A stretch of DNA of 51,902 nucleotides from Gammaproteobacteria bacterium (GCA_009842505.1 VYFG01000083.1:1-51902), one strand, 5' to 3'. Positions 8,627-18,870 are shown, counted from the stretch's first letter. Notes: a model not told the origin generated them from the sequence alone. Translations and numbers: made by a program.

Positions 8627-9969
8627 CGGCCCAGCTTCTTTTCAAGGTAATGAATATCCTGGCTGCCGGAAATGAAACCCGGATCGATGACCAGCTCACG
8701 GTGCAGCGGAATGTTCGTGCTGATGCCGTCGACCACCATTTCCTGTAATGCACCGTGCATCCTGGTCAGCGCGTCACTGCGACTGATGCCATGGGTGATC
8801 AGCTTGCCGATCATGGAATCATAGTATGGTGGCACTTGGTAATTACTGTAGACATGCGAGTCCACCCTGACGCCGGGCCCTCCCGCGATGTGATAGTTCG
8901 TGATCCGGCCCGGGGACGGGGTGAAGGTATAGGGATCTTCAGCGTTGATGCGGCATTCGAATGCGTGGCCGGTGAAGCGCACGTCATCCTGCCGATAGCG
9001 CAGCGGCTGACCATCCGCTATCCGGATCTGTTCCTGGAGAAGATCAATACCAGTGATCATTTCGGTCACCGGATGTTCAACCTGTATCCGGGTGTTCACC
9101 TCGATGAAGTAGAACTCTTCGTCCTCATAGAGAAACTCGAAAGTGCCCGCCCCGCGGTATCCCAGCTGGCGACAGGCTTCGGTGCAAAGGCCCCCGATCC
9201 TATCGCGCTGTGATTCCGTGATCCCCGGTGCAGGCGCCTCCTCGATGACCTTCTGGTGACGGCGCTGCATGGAACAGTCCCGTTCTCCCAAGTGGATGAC
9301 ATTGCCATGGGAATCCGCGAGCACCTGGAATTCCACGTGCCGCGGCCTTTCAAGGAAGCGTTCCATGTAAAGGGTGTCATTGTTGAACGCGGCAGCAGCC
9401 TCCTTGCGCGTCAGGAGAACCGCCTGTTCCAGTGAAGCCTCGTCGTGGCACAAGCGCATGCCCTTGCCGCCGCCGCCGCCACTGGCCTTGATCATCAGCG
9501 GGAACCCGATCCTCTTTGCGGTCTCGAGTATATGCGTCCAATCCCCGGAAATCGGCCCGTTGGAGCCGGGGACACAGGGAATTCCCGCTCTGTCCATCAG
9601 TTGTATGGCCGAAATCTTGTCGCCGAGCATCCGGATCGTTTCCGCCTTGGGACCGACGAAGATGAAGCCGCTTTGCTCGACCCGCTCTGCGAAGTCGGCG
9701 TTTTCCGAAAGAAAGCCGTAACCCGGATGGATGGCATTCGCCTCGGTCACTTCCGCGGCGGAAATCACGGATGCGATATCCAGGTAGCTGGCGAAAGGTG
9801 GTGCCGGCCCGATACACACCGATTCATCCGCAAGCCTGACATATTTGGCATCGCTGTCCGCCACGGAGTGGAGGGCCACGGTCTGGATGCCTAACTGGCG
9901 GCAGGCCCGCAATATACGCAACGCGATCTCTCCGCGATTGGCAATCACGAGCTTCTTGATATTCTCCAT
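8623..9969 (-). CDS. accC: Acetyl-CoA carboxylase, biotin carboxylase subunit
   Basis: AccC carboxylates the biotin on AccB with ATP and bicarbonate, the first half-reaction of malonyl-CoA formation for fatty acid synthesis. I place the start at ATG 9969 ([20 protein letters not shown]), preceded by GGAGAG at good spacing, rather than at the TTG six codons upstream. The resulting 448 residues match E. coli AccC (449). Motifs seen: [21 protein letters not shown] near residue 80, the ATP-grasp glycine loop [12 protein letters not shown] near 160, [19 protein letters not shown] near 230, and [16 protein letters not shown] near 285. It lies between accB (14-base gap) and prmA (overlap). Confidence 0.97.
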   Translation of the reverse strand: MENIKKLVIANRGEIALRILRACRQLGIQTVALHSVADSDAKYVRLADESVCIGPAPPFASYLDIASVISAAEVTEANAIHPGYGFLSENADFAERVEQSGFIFVGPKAETIRMLGDKISAIQLMDRAGIPCVPGSNGPISGDWTHILETAKRIGFPLMIKASGGGGGKGMRLCHDEASLEQAVLLTRKEAAAAFNNDTLYMERFLERPRHVEFQVLADSHGNVIHLGERDCSMQRRHQKVIEEAPAPGITESQRDRIGGLCTEACRQLGYRGAGTFEFLYEDEEFYFIEVNTRIQVEHPVTEMITGIDLLQEQIRIADGQPLRYRQDDVRFTGHAFECRINAEDPYTFTPSPGRITNYHIAGGPGVRVDSHVYSNYQVPPYYDSMIGKLITHGISRSDALTRMHGALQEMVVDGISTNIPLHRELVIDPGFISGSQDIHYLEKKLGR

Positions 9970-9983
9970 GGAACTCTCCGGGA

Positions 9984-10436
9984 TCAACCAATCAGGAAGA
10001 GTGGCTCTCCATATTCCACCGGGTCACCGTTGTTCTTGTAGATCACCCGGATCACACCTTCAGATTCGGACTCGATCTGGTTGAAAGTCTTCATGGCTTC
10101 GACAATGCAAAGGGTCTGCCCGGCCTGGACAGTGCTGCCCACCTCGACGAACGGATCCGCCTCCGGGGACGGGGCATTGTAATAGGTGCCTACCATGGGT
10201 GATTCCACGACCGTGCCGCCGGGAAACTCGTCGGCGAGGGAACCGGTCTGCTCTGTGGGCGGGGTTTCGCCGATGGCCGGTCCGACGGTGACGGCATGCT
10301 CGTGCGGAATCGTCGCCGGCGCCGGCCTGCCTGCGCGGCTCAGCCGGATGGTGTTGTCGCCCTCGGTGATTTCCATCTCTATCAGGGCTGACTCTTCGAG
10401 GAGTTCAATCAGCTTCTTGATTTTTCTTAAATCCAC
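9984..10436 (-). CDS. accB: Acetyl-CoA carboxylase, biotin carboxyl carrier protein
   Basis: AccB carries biotin between the carboxylase (AccC) and the carboxyltransferase (AccA-AccD). It is 150 residues long (E. coli 156). The N-terminal helix ([20 protein letters not shown]) is followed by a Pro/Thr/Gly-rich linker (residues 35-75) and the biotinyl domain. The domain includes the thumb region ([18 protein letters not shown], about 79-96) that marks true AccB proteins. The biotinylated lysine is K116 in [12 protein letters not shown]; the residues after the lysine differ from the E. coli EAMKMMNQIEA but the EAMK core is intact. It lies between aroQ and accC. Confidence 0.97.
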   Translation of the reverse strand: MDLRKIKKLIELLEESALIEMEITEGDNTIRLSRAGRPAPATIPHEHAVTVGPAIGETPPTEQTGSLADEFPGGTVVESPMVGTYYNAPSPEADPFVEVGSTVQAGQTLCIVEAMKTFNQIESESEGVIRVIYKNNGDPVEYGEPLFLIG

Positions 10437-10460
10437 GATGTTCTCCGGAATAGGGGCGTG

Positions 10461-10949
10461 TCAGTGCCGTTGGCACAAATAGGCCACTGCCTCTTTCAGC
10501 GCATATTCGTATCCGCAGACGCCCAATCCTGCAATCACTCCCACAGCCAGATCGGAGAGATAGGAATGCCGCCGAAACGGTTCCCGTGCGTGCACATTGG
10601 ACAGGTGAACCTCGATAAAGGGAATGCCTACCGCAGCGAGTGCATCCCGTACGGCGACACTGGTGTGGGTGAAGGCGGCCGGGTTGATCACGATGAAACC
10701 AACGCCTTCATCCGGCGCCCGCTGAATCCAGGATACCAATTCATGCTCGGCGTTGGTCTGGCGGCACTCCACCTGCAGACTGATGTCACCGGACGTGGAA
10801 GCCATGCCGCCGGTCAGTTCCCCGGCAAGGCTCTCCAGTCGCCCGTTGATCTCCGATAGCGTGACGTTGCCGTAATGCTGCGGCTCCCGGTTCCCGAGGA
10901 GATTCAGATTTGGCCCATGCAGAACAAGAATACGGTGATCGGCAGACAT
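10461..10949 (-). CDS. aroQ: 3-Dehydroquinate dehydratase, type II
   Basis: AroQ performs the trans-dehydration of 3-dehydroquinate in the shikimate pathway. It is a small dodecameric cytosolic enzyme. About 162 residues with ATG 10949 ([19 protein letters not shown]). The conserved [16 protein letters not shown] holds the catalytic loop Arg and Tyr, [17 protein letters not shown] holds the substrate-binding Asn and nearby catalytic His region, and [17 protein letters not shown] is the third family motif. An upstream in-frame TTG (10958) is possible. The gene is first in the aroQ-accB-accC run, as in many gammaproteobacteria, and a good promoter lies about 30 bases upstream. Confidence 0.96.
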   Translation of the reverse strand: MSADHRILVLHGPNLNLLGNREPQHYGNVTLSEINGRLESLAGELTGGMASTSGDISLQVECRQTNAEHELVSWIQRAPDEGVGFIVINPAAFTHTSVAVRDALAAVGIPFIEVHLSNVHAREPFRRHSYLSDLAVGVIAGLGVCGYEYALKEAVAYLCQRH

Positions 10950-10978
10950 CGAAAGCAATCGGAATCAGTGGCGGCTGG

Positions 10979-11007
10979 ATTATCTCAATTTGTCCATTTC
11001 CTGTCCA
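10979..11007 (-). promoter_or_regulatory. Sigma-70 promoter of the aroQ-acc operon
   Basis: On the minus strand, TGGACA (11007-11002) and GATAAT (10984-10979) are separated by exactly 17 bases. Each hexamer matches the sigma-70 consensus at five of six positions. The predicted transcript start, near 10972, leaves a leader of only about 23 bases before the aroQ ATG. This is the likely promoter for the long series down to hemF, though internal promoters are probable. Confidence 0.68.
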
Positions 11008-11114
11008 CTTCAGTGCATTTTCGATGAAAATTGCTGCAATTTCGTGACATTTGTGGAATTCTAGACAATTGTGAGAACCAGTTTCCGGTCACCCCAGGCA
11101 CGCGCTGGAACCGC

Positions 11115-11176
11115 AGGCAACACGCGGGGACAGGGAACCGCGCATTGGCCCGCATACGGATCGCCGGGTGTTGCCT
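11115..11176. repeat. Inverted repeat between lrp and the aroQ promoter
   Basis: AGGCAACAC at 11115-11123 is repeated perfectly inverted as GTGTTGCCT at 11168-11176. The arms extend inwards to 13 positions with one mismatch, enclosing a loop of about 36 bases. It lies 28 bases after the lrp stop on the minus strand. No T-run follows on that strand, so it is not a standard intrinsic terminator. It may aid termination or mark an operator. Confidence 0.4.
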
Positions 11177-11204
11177 CTGATCTGTTTTATTCCTGAAATG
11201 GCGA

Positions 11205-11690
11205 CTAGTCGATATCCAGCACGGGTAACGCCGTGGTGTATTTCATCTGCTCCATGGCAAACATCGAAGTCATGTCCGTCAGATCGATCTTGCTGATGAT
11301 GCTCTTGTACAGCGCGTCATAAGCCGGTATGTCCGGCACCACGATCCTGAGCAGGTAATCCACCTCACCGCTCATGCGATAAATTTCGACGATCTCCGAA
11401 AACGACGACATTACCTCGGCAAATCGCCGGCTCCACTCGGCGTTGTGCTTGTCCGTCTTGACCGCAAGAAACACCGTAATACCACGATCCACCTTTTCCG
11501 GATCAAGCAAGGCCACCCTAGACCGGATAATGCCATTTTCCTCCATTCTCTGGATCCGCTTCCAGCAGGGTGTCGAGGACAGGTGAACTTTCTCCGCCAG
11601 TTCCTTGATGGTCATGCTGGCATCATGCTGAAGATAGTGCAGTATCTTCCGATCTACCTGGTCCAGTTCAATTTTTTCTCTTCGCGCCAT
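11205..11690 (-). CDS. Lrp/AsnC-family transcriptional regulator
   Basis: A 161-residue regulator of the Lrp/AsnC (feast/famine) family, which bind DNA as dimers or octamers and respond to amino acids. The N-terminal winged helix-turn-helix is at about residues 9-58 (LDQVDRKILHYLQHDASM, then TIKELAEKVHLSSTPCWKRI with the recognition helix, and RMEENGII). The C-terminal RAM effector domain spans about 70-150 and contains GEVDYLLRIVVPDIPAYD. The ending SMFAMEQMKYTTALPV is typical of the family. It is transcribed alone. An Lrp-like box 47 bases upstream suggests autoregulation. Its targets cannot be told from position: neither the acc nor the sdh operon is a usual partner. It may be global Lrp or a specific amino-acid regulator. 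Confidence 0.93.
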   Translation of the reverse strand: MARREKIELDQVDRKILHYLQHDASMTIKELAEKVHLSSTPCWKRIQRMEENGIIRSRVALLDPEKVDRGITVFLAVKTDKHNAEWSRRFAEVMSSFSEIVEIYRMSGEVDYLLRIVVPDIPAYDALYKSIISKIDLTDMTSMFAMEQMKYTTALPVLDID

Positions 11691-11736
11691 GCAGGATGCT
11701 GTTTATTTTTCTGAATTGGGGATTTTACACTGTGGA

Positions 11737-11751
11737 TAGAGAAATTTTCTA
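11737..11751. promoter_or_regulatory. Lrp-type box in the promoter of the Lrp-family gene
   Basis: TAGAGAAATTTTCTA is a near-perfect 15-base palindrome and matches 13 of 15 positions of the published E. coli Lrp binding consensus (YAGHAWATTWTDCTR). It is 47 bases upstream of the regulator's ATG, just upstream of a TAAAAT hexamer (minus strand, 11727-11722) that could be the -10 element. The box would therefore cover the -35 region, as expected for negative autoregulation. The rest of 11752-11976 shows no gene or other clear site. Confidence 0.55.
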
Positions 11752-11976
11752 TAGCCGTGCCCCATCGCCTGAATTGATTGCTGCAGGATCCGGGCCGGGG
11801 GAAAAGCGTGCCACCACCTGTTGCCGAGACAGCGGAAATCTACTGAAACCAACGCCGCGGACCGTTCAGGTACCGATCCTCCGTGTATCCAATCCTTTGA
11901 AATCAGGCTCCTTTGCCCGTTCCCTCCGCGCCATGCGCTCCCATGCCCGGTACCAGACAGGCATCCGTCCCGGCAT

Positions 11977-12249
11977 TCACTGGGCGGTGATTTCAGGGTT
12001 TCTGTCCCCGTCCTGCAATCTGAGCATCTCCGCAACCATCGCCGCGTATCTCGGATCAGGGGAACGACGATAGACCAGCCACTCAATCAGCCGGGTATCC
12101 TGAAGTTCCAGCATCTCGGCAAACAGCACCTTTCCCCCCGCATCCAGATCGGGATATGCCTGCGTGGCATAGGCTTCCAGCACAAGATCCAGTTCCCTGG
12201 TTCCGCGCCGACAGCGCCAGAGGATGCGTTTATCCGCCGTGTCTGCCAA
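11977..12249 (-). CDS. sdhE: Succinate dehydrogenase flavinylation factor SdhE
   Basis: SdhE (YgfY, homologous to mitochondrial SDHAF2/Sdh5) promotes covalent attachment of FAD to SdhA. The 90-residue protein has the family hallmark RRGTRELD (residues 14-21, with the R-G-x-x-E core) and the helical bundle sequence FAEMLELQDTRLIEWL, ending at RYAAMVAEML. The start has to be TTG at 12249: a TGA is in frame three codons upstream and no ATG or GTG intervenes. The gene is 99 bases after sdhB and is probably the last gene of the sdh operon. The usual neighbour ygfX (cptA) is not present. Confidence 0.92.
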   Translation of the reverse strand: MADTADKRILWRCRRGTRELDLVLEAYATQAYPDLDAGGKVLFAEMLELQDTRLIEWLVYRRSPDPRYAAMVAEMLRLQDGDRNPEITAQ

Positions 12250-12348
12250 GCCCGTTCACCGCTTGCATGGAACCGCTCCGTCCGTTGCCCGACCGCCTGT
12301 CCGGCTCCGGGATATGCCTCGACCAGGCATGCCGATGCGGCAGCCCCC

Positions 12349-13122
12349 TCACTTCCTGCTGACGATGGTCTTCTTGATCTCCGCGATGGCCTTGGCGGGA
12401 TTCAGGCTCTTCGGACAAGTGTTGGTGCAATTCATGATGGTGTGACAGCGGTAGAGCTTGAACGCATCATCCAGCTCGTCCAGCCGCTCTCCGGTGGCAT
12501 CGTCCCGGCTGTCGGCAATCCACCGGTAGGCCTGCAGCAACGCTGCCGGCCCCAGGTATCGGTCGCTGTTCCACCAGTAGCTGGGGCAGCTGGTAGAACA
12601 GCTGGCGCAAAGGATGCACTCGTACAAGCCGTCAAGCCTGGCCCTCTCCTCCTCTGACTGCAGCCGCTCCCGGTCAGGAGCCGCGCTGTCTGTCTGCAGC
12701 CATGGCTTGATGGACGCGTATTGCGCATAGAAATTGTTCAGATCCGGCACCAGGTCTTTCACCACGGACATGTGGGGCAAGGGATAGATCCTGATTTCCC
12801 CCTTGATGTCTTCACAGGAACGTGTGCAGGCCAGGGTATTCACACCATCGATGTTCATGGCGCAGGAGCCGCAGATCCCCTCGCGGCAGGAGCGGCGGAA
12901 TGTCAGCGTGCTGTCGATATGGTTCTTGATCCTGATCAGGGCATCCAGAACCATGGGGCCACAGGCATCCATGTCCACCTCGAACGTATCGATGCGGGGG
13001 TTTTCCCCACTGTCCGGATCCCAACGGTAGACCTTCACAGCACGAAGCCGGCCGCTGCTGGCGTCACGATGCTGCCTGCCCTCCCGAATTTTCGAACCCG
13101 CCGGTAATGAAAATGCTGCCAT
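12349..13122 (-). CDS. sdhB: Succinate dehydrogenase iron-sulfur subunit
   Basis: SdhB passes electrons from the FAD of SdhA through three iron-sulfur clusters to quinone at the inner membrane (complex II). The 257-residue protein has an N-terminal ferredoxin domain with C79, C84, C87 and C99 for the [2Fe-2S] cluster (CREGICGSC). The C-terminal domain has C169-x2-C172-x2-C175-x3-C179 ([11 protein letters not shown]) and C226, C232 and C236 ([11 protein letters not shown]) for the [4Fe-4S] and [3Fe-4S] clusters. The N-terminus has about 25 residues more than E. coli SdhB (238). It lies 36 bases after sdhA. Confidence 0.97.
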   Translation of the reverse strand: MAAFSLPAGSKIREGRQHRDASSGRLRAVKVYRWDPDSGENPRIDTFEVDMDACGPMVLDALIRIKNHIDSTLTFRRSCREGICGSCAMNIDGVNTLACTRSCEDIKGEIRIYPLPHMSVVKDLVPDLNNFYAQYASIKPWLQTDSAAPDRERLQSEEERARLDGLYECILCASCSTSCPSYWWNSDRYLGPAALLQAYRWIADSRDDATGERLDELDDAFKLYRCHTIMNCTNTCPKSLNPAKAIAEIKKTIVSRK

Positions 13123-13158
13123 TGAAGTGTTCCCGGTTGTCTGGTTGATACGGCCCGC

Positions 13159-14949
13159 TCAGTACACCCGTTTTTTCGGTTCGATATACTGGACTTCATC
13201 GGTCAGTGTCCATGTATGTACCGGCCGGTAGTCGATCACCGGCTTGCCGGGCACCCCGTCAAGCCATGTCAGGGTATGTTTCATCCAGTTTTCATCGTCC
13301 CGTTCCGGAAAATCCTCACGGGCATGGGCGCCCCGGCTCTCGGTACGGTTCTCTGCGGCATAAATGGAAACCTTGGACTGCAGCAGCAGGTTTTCCAGTT
13401 CGAGGGTTTCCACCAGGTCGGAATTCCAGACCATGGACCTGTCCGTCACCGACACATCACCGAATCGAGAACAGATCTTGTCCAGGGACTGGATGCCTTC
13501 ACGCATCACGTCCCCGTTCCTGAAAACGGCACAGAAATTCTGCATGGTTCTTTGCATGTCCAGCCGTATTTCCGCGGTCGTACTTTGGCCACCGGCATGC
13601 CGCAGGCGGTCGAACCGGTCAAGGATCTCCTCGCCGGACCCCTGCCTCAGGCGGACACGGCCTGAACCGGGTGCCACCAGCTCGCAGGCACGTTGCGCCG
13701 CCGCACGGCCGAACACAACGATGTCGAGAAGGGAATTCGATCCCAGACGATTGGCCCCGTGCACGGAAACGCAGGCAGCCTCCCCGATCGCCATCAAGCC
13801 GGGAATTACCGTTTCCGGATCGCCCGCCTGCAGCGATACCACTTCTCCATGGATATTTGTCTGGATGCCGCCCATGTTGTAGTGAACCGTGGGAATCACG
13901 GGGATGGGTTCCCGGGTCACATCCACGCCGGCAAATATCCGGGCGGATTCCGAGATGCCAGGCAGTCGTTCCGCCAGTACTTCCGGCCCCAGGTGCTCGA
14001 GATGCAGGTGGATGTGGTCCGCCTCGGGACCCACACCGAATCCGGCACGGATCTCCAGGGTCATGGAACGACTGACCACGTCCCGGGAAGCAAGGTCCTT
14101 GGCATTCGGCGCGTACCGCTCCATGAACCGCTCGCCCTTGGCATTGGTCAGGTAACCTCCCTCTCCCCTGGCACCTTCCGTTATGAGACAGCCGGAACCA
14201 TAGATGCCCGTGGGGTGGAACTGCGTGAATTCCATGTCCTGCAGCGGCAGTCCGGCGCGAAGAACCATGCCGCCCCCGTCTCCTGTACAGCTGTGAGCGG
14301 AGGTCGCGGAGAAATAGGCCCGACCGTAGCCACCGGTCGCCAGAACCACCACCTTGGCGGCGAACCGATGCAGTTCTCCGCCCTCCAGGTCCCACGCCAA
14401 GATACCCCGGCACTCGCCATCCTCCATGATGAGGTCTATGGCGAAATACTCAACGAAGAACTCAGCCTTGTGTTTCAGGGATTGCTGGTAAAGGGTATGC
14501 AGGATGGCATGGCCGGTGCGATCCGCGGCAGCGCAGGTCCGCTGGGCCTGGCCCTCGCCGTAATGTGTCGTCATCCCGCCGAAGGCCCGCTGGTAGATTC
14601 TGCCGTCCGGGGTTCTGGAAAACGGCACCCCGTAGTGTTCAAGCTCAATCACAGCATCCGGCGCCTCGCGGCACATGTATTCGATGGCGTCCTGGTCACC
14701 AAGCCAATCCGAACCTTTCACGGTGTCGTACATGTGCCATCGCCAGTCATCCTCTCCGTTGTTGCCGAGCGCGGCACTCATGCCGCCCTGCGCCGCAACG
14801 GTATGACTGCGGGTGGGGAAGAGCTTGGTGATGCAGGCCGTGCTGAGGCCTTCCATCGCCATGCCGAACGTGGCCCGCAAACCGGCGCCGCCGGCTCCCA
14901 CCACCACGACATCGTACTGGTGCTCGGTGATTGGATATGCTTCTGACAC
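13159..14949 (-). CDS. sdhA: Succinate dehydrogenase flavoprotein subunit
   Basis: SdhA oxidises succinate to fumarate with a covalently bound FAD. With the GTG start at 14949 the protein has 596 residues (E. coli 588) and begins [20 protein letters not shown]. The dinucleotide-binding motif is [10 protein letters not shown]. The flavinylated histidine is H49 in [11 protein letters not shown]. The substrate loop includes [41 protein letters not shown] near residue 395 is also typical. The frame stays open to a TTG at 15003, but the longer start adds residues without family counterparts. Flavinylation would rely on SdhE encoded downstream. Confidence 0.96.
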   Translation of the reverse strand: MSEAYPITEHQYDVVVVGAGGAGLRATFGMAMEGLSTACITKLFPTRSHTVAAQGGMSAALGNNGEDDWRWHMYDTVKGSDWLGDQDAIEYMCREAPDAVIELEHYGVPFSRTPDGRIYQRAFGGMTTHYGEGQAQRTCAAADRTGHAILHTLYQQSLKHKAEFFVEYFAIDLIMEDGECRGILAWDLEGGELHRFAAKVVVLATGGYGRAYFSATSAHSCTGDGGGMVLRAGLPLQDMEFTQFHPTGIYGSGCLITEGARGEGGYLTNAKGERFMERYAPNAKDLASRDVVSRSMTLEIRAGFGVGPEADHIHLHLEHLGPEVLAERLPGISESARIFAGVDVTREPIPVIPTVHYNMGGIQTNIHGEVVSLQAGDPETVIPGLMAIGEAACVSVHGANRLGSNSLLDIVVFGRAAAQRACELVAPGSGRVRLRQGSGEEILDRFDRLRHAGGQSTTAEIRLDMQRTMQNFCAVFRNGDVMREGIQSLDKICSRFGDVSVTDRSMVWNSDLVETLELENLLLQSKVSIYAAENRTESRGAHAREDFPERDDENWMKHTLTWLDGVPGKPVIDYRPVHTWTLTDEVQYIEPKKRVY

Positions 14950-15015
14950 GGTTGGTAATGTCCGAAATCGTTCAGGGCAGCCGATCGATACGAAAGCCAG
15001 CAACCCGGTTAGTGT

Positions 15016-15390
15016 TCAAAGTGCGACGCGCAGAATCGCGAATATTCCGCCCAGTCCCGCAAGCAAAGCAAGCCCCTTGACGAGAATGACCAACACCAGC
15101 TTCAGCGACTCCGCGTGGACGTAGTCCTCAATCACCACCTGCACACCCAGCAGGGCATGGTAACTCATGAAACCGACAAACAGGATCAGCATCACGGCGA
15201 CGCCGGGGCTGGAAACCCAGGCGATGACCTCGTCGTGACTGTCGCCGATATGGTCGATCACGGCAAAGACGAACCAGATGGACAACGGCGCAAGCGCCAC
15301 GGCACTCAGCCGCTGGCCCCACCAGTGATGGGAACCCTCTCCGGAAGCGCCGAGGCCCTTTACCCGGGCCAGGGGATGACGCAGGCTCAT
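15016..15390 (-). CDS. sdhD: Succinate dehydrogenase membrane anchor subunit
   Basis: SdhD is one of the two membrane anchors that bind haem b and quinone. The 124-residue protein begins MSLRHPLARVKGLGASGEGS, then HHWWGQRLSAVALAPL, the conserved quinone-site region. Three membrane segments follow (about 30-50, 58-80 and 95-118). The haem-ligand region is SYHALLGVQVVIEDYVH, matching the E. coli H...DYV pattern. The ATG overlaps the sdhC stop by four bases (ATGA). Confidence 0.94.
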   Translation of the reverse strand: MSLRHPLARVKGLGASGEGSHHWWGQRLSAVALAPLSIWFVFAVIDHIGDSHDEVIAWVSSPGVAVMLILFVGFMSYHALLGVQVVIEDYVHAESLKLVLVILVKGLALLAGLGGIFAILRVAL

Positions 15391-15758
15391 AGCAGCCACG
15401 CCGCTGCCGTCAGTACCACCGCAATTCCGATTGCAATCCAGCCGGCCATGTAGGCCTGTTTGATTTCCAGGGCGTACCCCATGTCCCAGACAAGATGACG
15501 GACACCGTTGCAAAGGTGATAGAACATGCAAAGAGACCAGACAAAGAGCAGCAACCTGCCAAACAGGCCGTTGAAAAAGCCGTGGGCCACGGCATAGCTT
15601 CCCGCTCCGGACATGATCGTCCAGAACCACCAGACCACAAGCAGCGTACCCGCAGCAAGGATGAGACCGCTGGCCCGATGCAGGATGGACAGTACGGAGG
15701 TCATCTGCGGTCGATAGATCTGCAGATGGGGCGAAAGTGGACGATGATCTGTGGTCAA
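15387..15758 (-). CDS. sdhC: Succinate dehydrogenase cytochrome b556 subunit
   Basis: SdhC anchors the catalytic subunits and binds haem b. The 123-residue protein has the conserved N-terminal RPLSPHLQIYRPQMTSVLSI with LHRASG (quinone pocket), three membrane segments (about 26-48, 62-84, 104-123), and YHLCNGVRHLVWDMG, in which H81 corresponds to the haem ligand. The start is TTG at 15758: the family motif RPLSPHL begins at residue 6 and no ATG or GTG lies in frame upstream. A weak Shine-Dalgarno sequence at best precedes it. First gene of sdhCDAB. Confidence 0.95.
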   Translation of the reverse strand: MTTDHRPLSPHLQIYRPQMTSVLSILHRASGLILAAGTLLVVWWFWTIMSGAGSYAVAHGFFNGLFGRLLLFVWSLCMFYHLCNGVRHLVWDMGYALEIKQAYMAGWIAIGIAVVLTAAAWLL

Positions 15759-15793
15759 AAGAACTGTCAGGTAGTCGTAACGTCTGGTTGCAT

Positions 15794-15823
15794 AGTGTAA
15801 ATCACCCGCCGATCATTTCCCAA
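15794..15823 (-). promoter_or_regulatory. Candidate sigma-70 promoter of sdhCDAB
   Basis: Minus strand TTGGGA (15823-15818), an 18-base spacer, then TACACT (15799-15794). Each hexamer agrees with consensus at four of six positions. The predicted start leaves a leader of about 29 bases before the sdhC TTG. It lies between the SDHAF4-like gene and sdhC, so sdhCDAB could be expressed separately from that gene. Confidence 0.45.
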
Positions 15824-15857
15824 GGAACGGGCATGCACGGTGGTGAAGGGAAAACGG

Positions 15858-16160
15858 TCAGAAATCGATGCAGCGTCCATGCTTTTCCCAATCCCCATAC
15901 CGGGTGGGTTCGGGTCCGGACGGGCCGCCGATCTCCGCGTTATCCTCCCGGCTCCCGGCTTCGGACTCGGCATCGTCCGAACGGATTTTCCGGGTTTCCC
16001 GGCGTGCGGGTCCGTCCACCGGTGCAGGATGCATGGAATTGTCTCCGGTACCGGACGTATCGATCTGCACCGCCGTTCCGGCAGCTTCCCCGGATTCTGT
16101 GGCGGATGGATTCATCCGCTTCCGGGGAGAAACCTGGGATATATGATGCTTCGATGACAT
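15858..16160 (-). CDS. SDHAF4/DUF1674-family succinate dehydrogenase assembly factor
   Basis: A 100-residue protein whose last 25 residues (EIGGPSGPEPTRYGDWEKHG, then RCIDF) match the C-terminal signature of DUF1674, the family of mitochondrial SDHAF4/Sdh8. That factor binds free flavinylated SdhA and shields it until SdhB joins. The rest is polar, rich in S, E, G, P and R, and probably disordered. The gene is 100 bases upstream of sdhC on the same strand and 61 bases from the divergent ygfZ. The start could also be the ATG at 16115, which has GGAAG just upstream. Position next to sdhCDAB supports the assignment; the bacterial role is inferred from the mitochondrial family. Confidence 0.85.
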   Translation of the reverse strand: MSSKHHISQVSPRKRMNPSATESGEAAGTAVQIDTSGTGDNSMHPAPVDGPARRETRKIRSDDAESEAGSREDNAEIGGPSGPEPTRYGDWEKHGRCIDF

Positions 16161-16221
16161 TGTGTTTCGATTCTATGACCCTATTTGACCAGAGACCATG
16201 TGAAAAAGGTATGACTTGAAG

Positions 16222-17160
16222 ATGGGGACCGCTGACAACAATACATCCCTGGCGCCGTCACCGGACGTCAGATGCCTGGAAGATCTGCCGTCGGGGGTTA
16301 TGCATCTGGAAAACCTGAAGACGATCCGTGTCGAGGGCGAAGAAGCCGAGCATTTTCTGCACAACCAGTTCAGCAGTGACGTCAGCGCATTGGCGGCTGG
16401 ACAGCAGCAGCCCGGCGCCTACTGCAATCCCAAGGGCCGCGCCCTGGCAATCTACCGGCTTCTCAGGGACGATACCGGTTTCAACCTGGTGTTGCCGGAT
16501 GACCTCGCGGAAATCGTGTCGAGGCGACTGACGCTGTACCGCATGCGGTCCCGGGTGGAAATCGGAATCGGGGAACGGACCGGTGTTTTCGGCTACATCG
16601 GCGACCTGCCGCAATCCGCAAACATGTGGCGGCTGGACAACCGCCGCGCCATGCGACTGGTGGCGGACAGCCCGGGTCCGGATGAGTCCCTGGAACATCA
16701 AACCCCGGTACTCCCCGGGGAATTCTGGAAACTCGCCGCCATCCTTGCCGGCGAGCCCCAGGTGTACGCGGCCACCTCTGAATCCTTCATTCCGCAGCAG
16801 GTGAACCTTGACCTTGTGGGAGGCGTCAGCTTCAGCAAGGGCTGTTATCCCGGACAGGAAATCGTCGCCCGTGTCCGCTACCTGGGCAAGATCAAGCAGC
16901 GCATGACCGGCGCAGTGATTCAAGGCGCCGGGGCTGATGCAGCGCCCGGAGACCCGCTCTTCATTCGGGAACGGCCTGGGCAAAAGGCCGGCATGGTCGT
17001 AGATGCGGTCCGGTTTCCCGATTCAACCTGGCTCTCGGCCATGGTGCCCGTGGAAATCCTGGATGCGGGTGAAATACATCTCGGAACCGCCGACGGTCCG
17101 CAACTGTCATTGCTCCCGCCGCCCTACAGCATCGCCACGGAACGCTCCCGGCCGGCCTGA
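16222..17160 (+). CDS. ygfZ: Folate-binding iron-sulfur maintenance protein YgfZ
   Basis: YgfZ is a tetrahydrofolate-binding protein related to GcvT that helps to build or repair certain Fe-S enzymes (IBA57-like). The 312-residue product has the family signature KGCYPGQEIVARVRYLGKIKQR around residue 205, containing the conserved cysteine, preceded by the GcvT-like LHNQFSSDV near 50 and YCNPKGRALA near 70. ATG 16222 is chosen over a TTG two codons earlier; AAGGT lies about 11 bases upstream. It is divergent from the SDHAF4-like gene. ygfZ often neighbours sdhE in gammaproteobacteria, which fits a shared role in Fe-S/flavin enzyme maturation. Its stop is only nine bases from the convergent ftsB stop. 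Confidence 0.94.
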   Translation: MGTADNNTSLAPSPDVRCLEDLPSGVMHLENLKTIRVEGEEAEHFLHNQFSSDVSALAAGQQQPGAYCNPKGRALAIYRLLRDDTGFNLVLPDDLAEIVSRRLTLYRMRSRVEIGIGERTGVFGYIGDLPQSANMWRLDNRRAMRLVADSPGPDESLEHQTPVLPGEFWKLAAILAGEPQVYAATSESFIPQQVNLDLVGGVSFSKGCYPGQEIVARVRYLGKIKQRMTGAVIQGAGADAAPGDPLFIRERPGQKAGMVVDAVRFPDSTWLSAMVPVEILDAGEIHLGTADGPQLSLLPPPYSIATERSRPA

Positions 17161-17169
17161 CCGGAGAGG

Positions 17170-17439
17170 CTATTCGATGATCTGATAGAAGATCTCGTTC
17201 TCCTTGATGAGCCCCAGATTGAAGCGTGCCAGTGTCTCTACGGTCTCCCCGCCCTGTTTGAGATCGATCACTTCGGCAAGCAGCCGCTGGTTTCCCTGTT
17301 CCAGGCGGATGTTTTCCTGAACGGTCCGTTCCACCGCCGCATCCAGCCTCTTGAGGTCGAATACGTTCTTGTCCCCCGCCCAAAGGGCATACTGCAGCCA
17401 GGACAGTAACAGTACCAGCAACAGGATTGTGGGTCGCAT
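17170..17439 (-). CDS. ftsB: Cell division protein FtsB
   Basis: FtsB is a bitopic divisome protein that forms a complex with FtsL and FtsQ. The 89-residue protein has a short cytoplasmic N-terminus, a membrane helix at about residues 4-20 (TILLLVLLLSWLQYALW) and a periplasmic coiled coil (about 29-64: FDLKRLDAAVERTVQENIRL and onwards), then ETVETLARFNLGLIKENEIFY, matching the FtsB end. It is downstream of eno, its standard place in gammaproteobacteria, and convergent with ygfZ. Confidence 0.93.
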   Translation of the reverse strand: MRPTILLLVLLLSWLQYALWAGDKNVFDLKRLDAAVERTVQENIRLEQGNQRLLAEVIDLKQGGETVETLARFNLGLIKENEIFYQIIE

Positions 17440-17502
17440 CGGTGGAACACCTCTACAGTTGTGACCGCCTGTGCCTTGGTGGCGGATGGTTTGTGCCGGT
17501 GG

Positions 17503-18816
<1,314 letters not shown>

Positions 18817-18870
18817 CTATATCACAAGGTTCGTCGGATCCCGCCGTACTCGAACGGCACGGGAACATTT

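Noticed and set aside
13693..14946. A 417-codon plus-strand frame opposite sdhA
   Set aside because: Shadow of sdhA, whose FAD and active-site motifs are intact on the minus strand.
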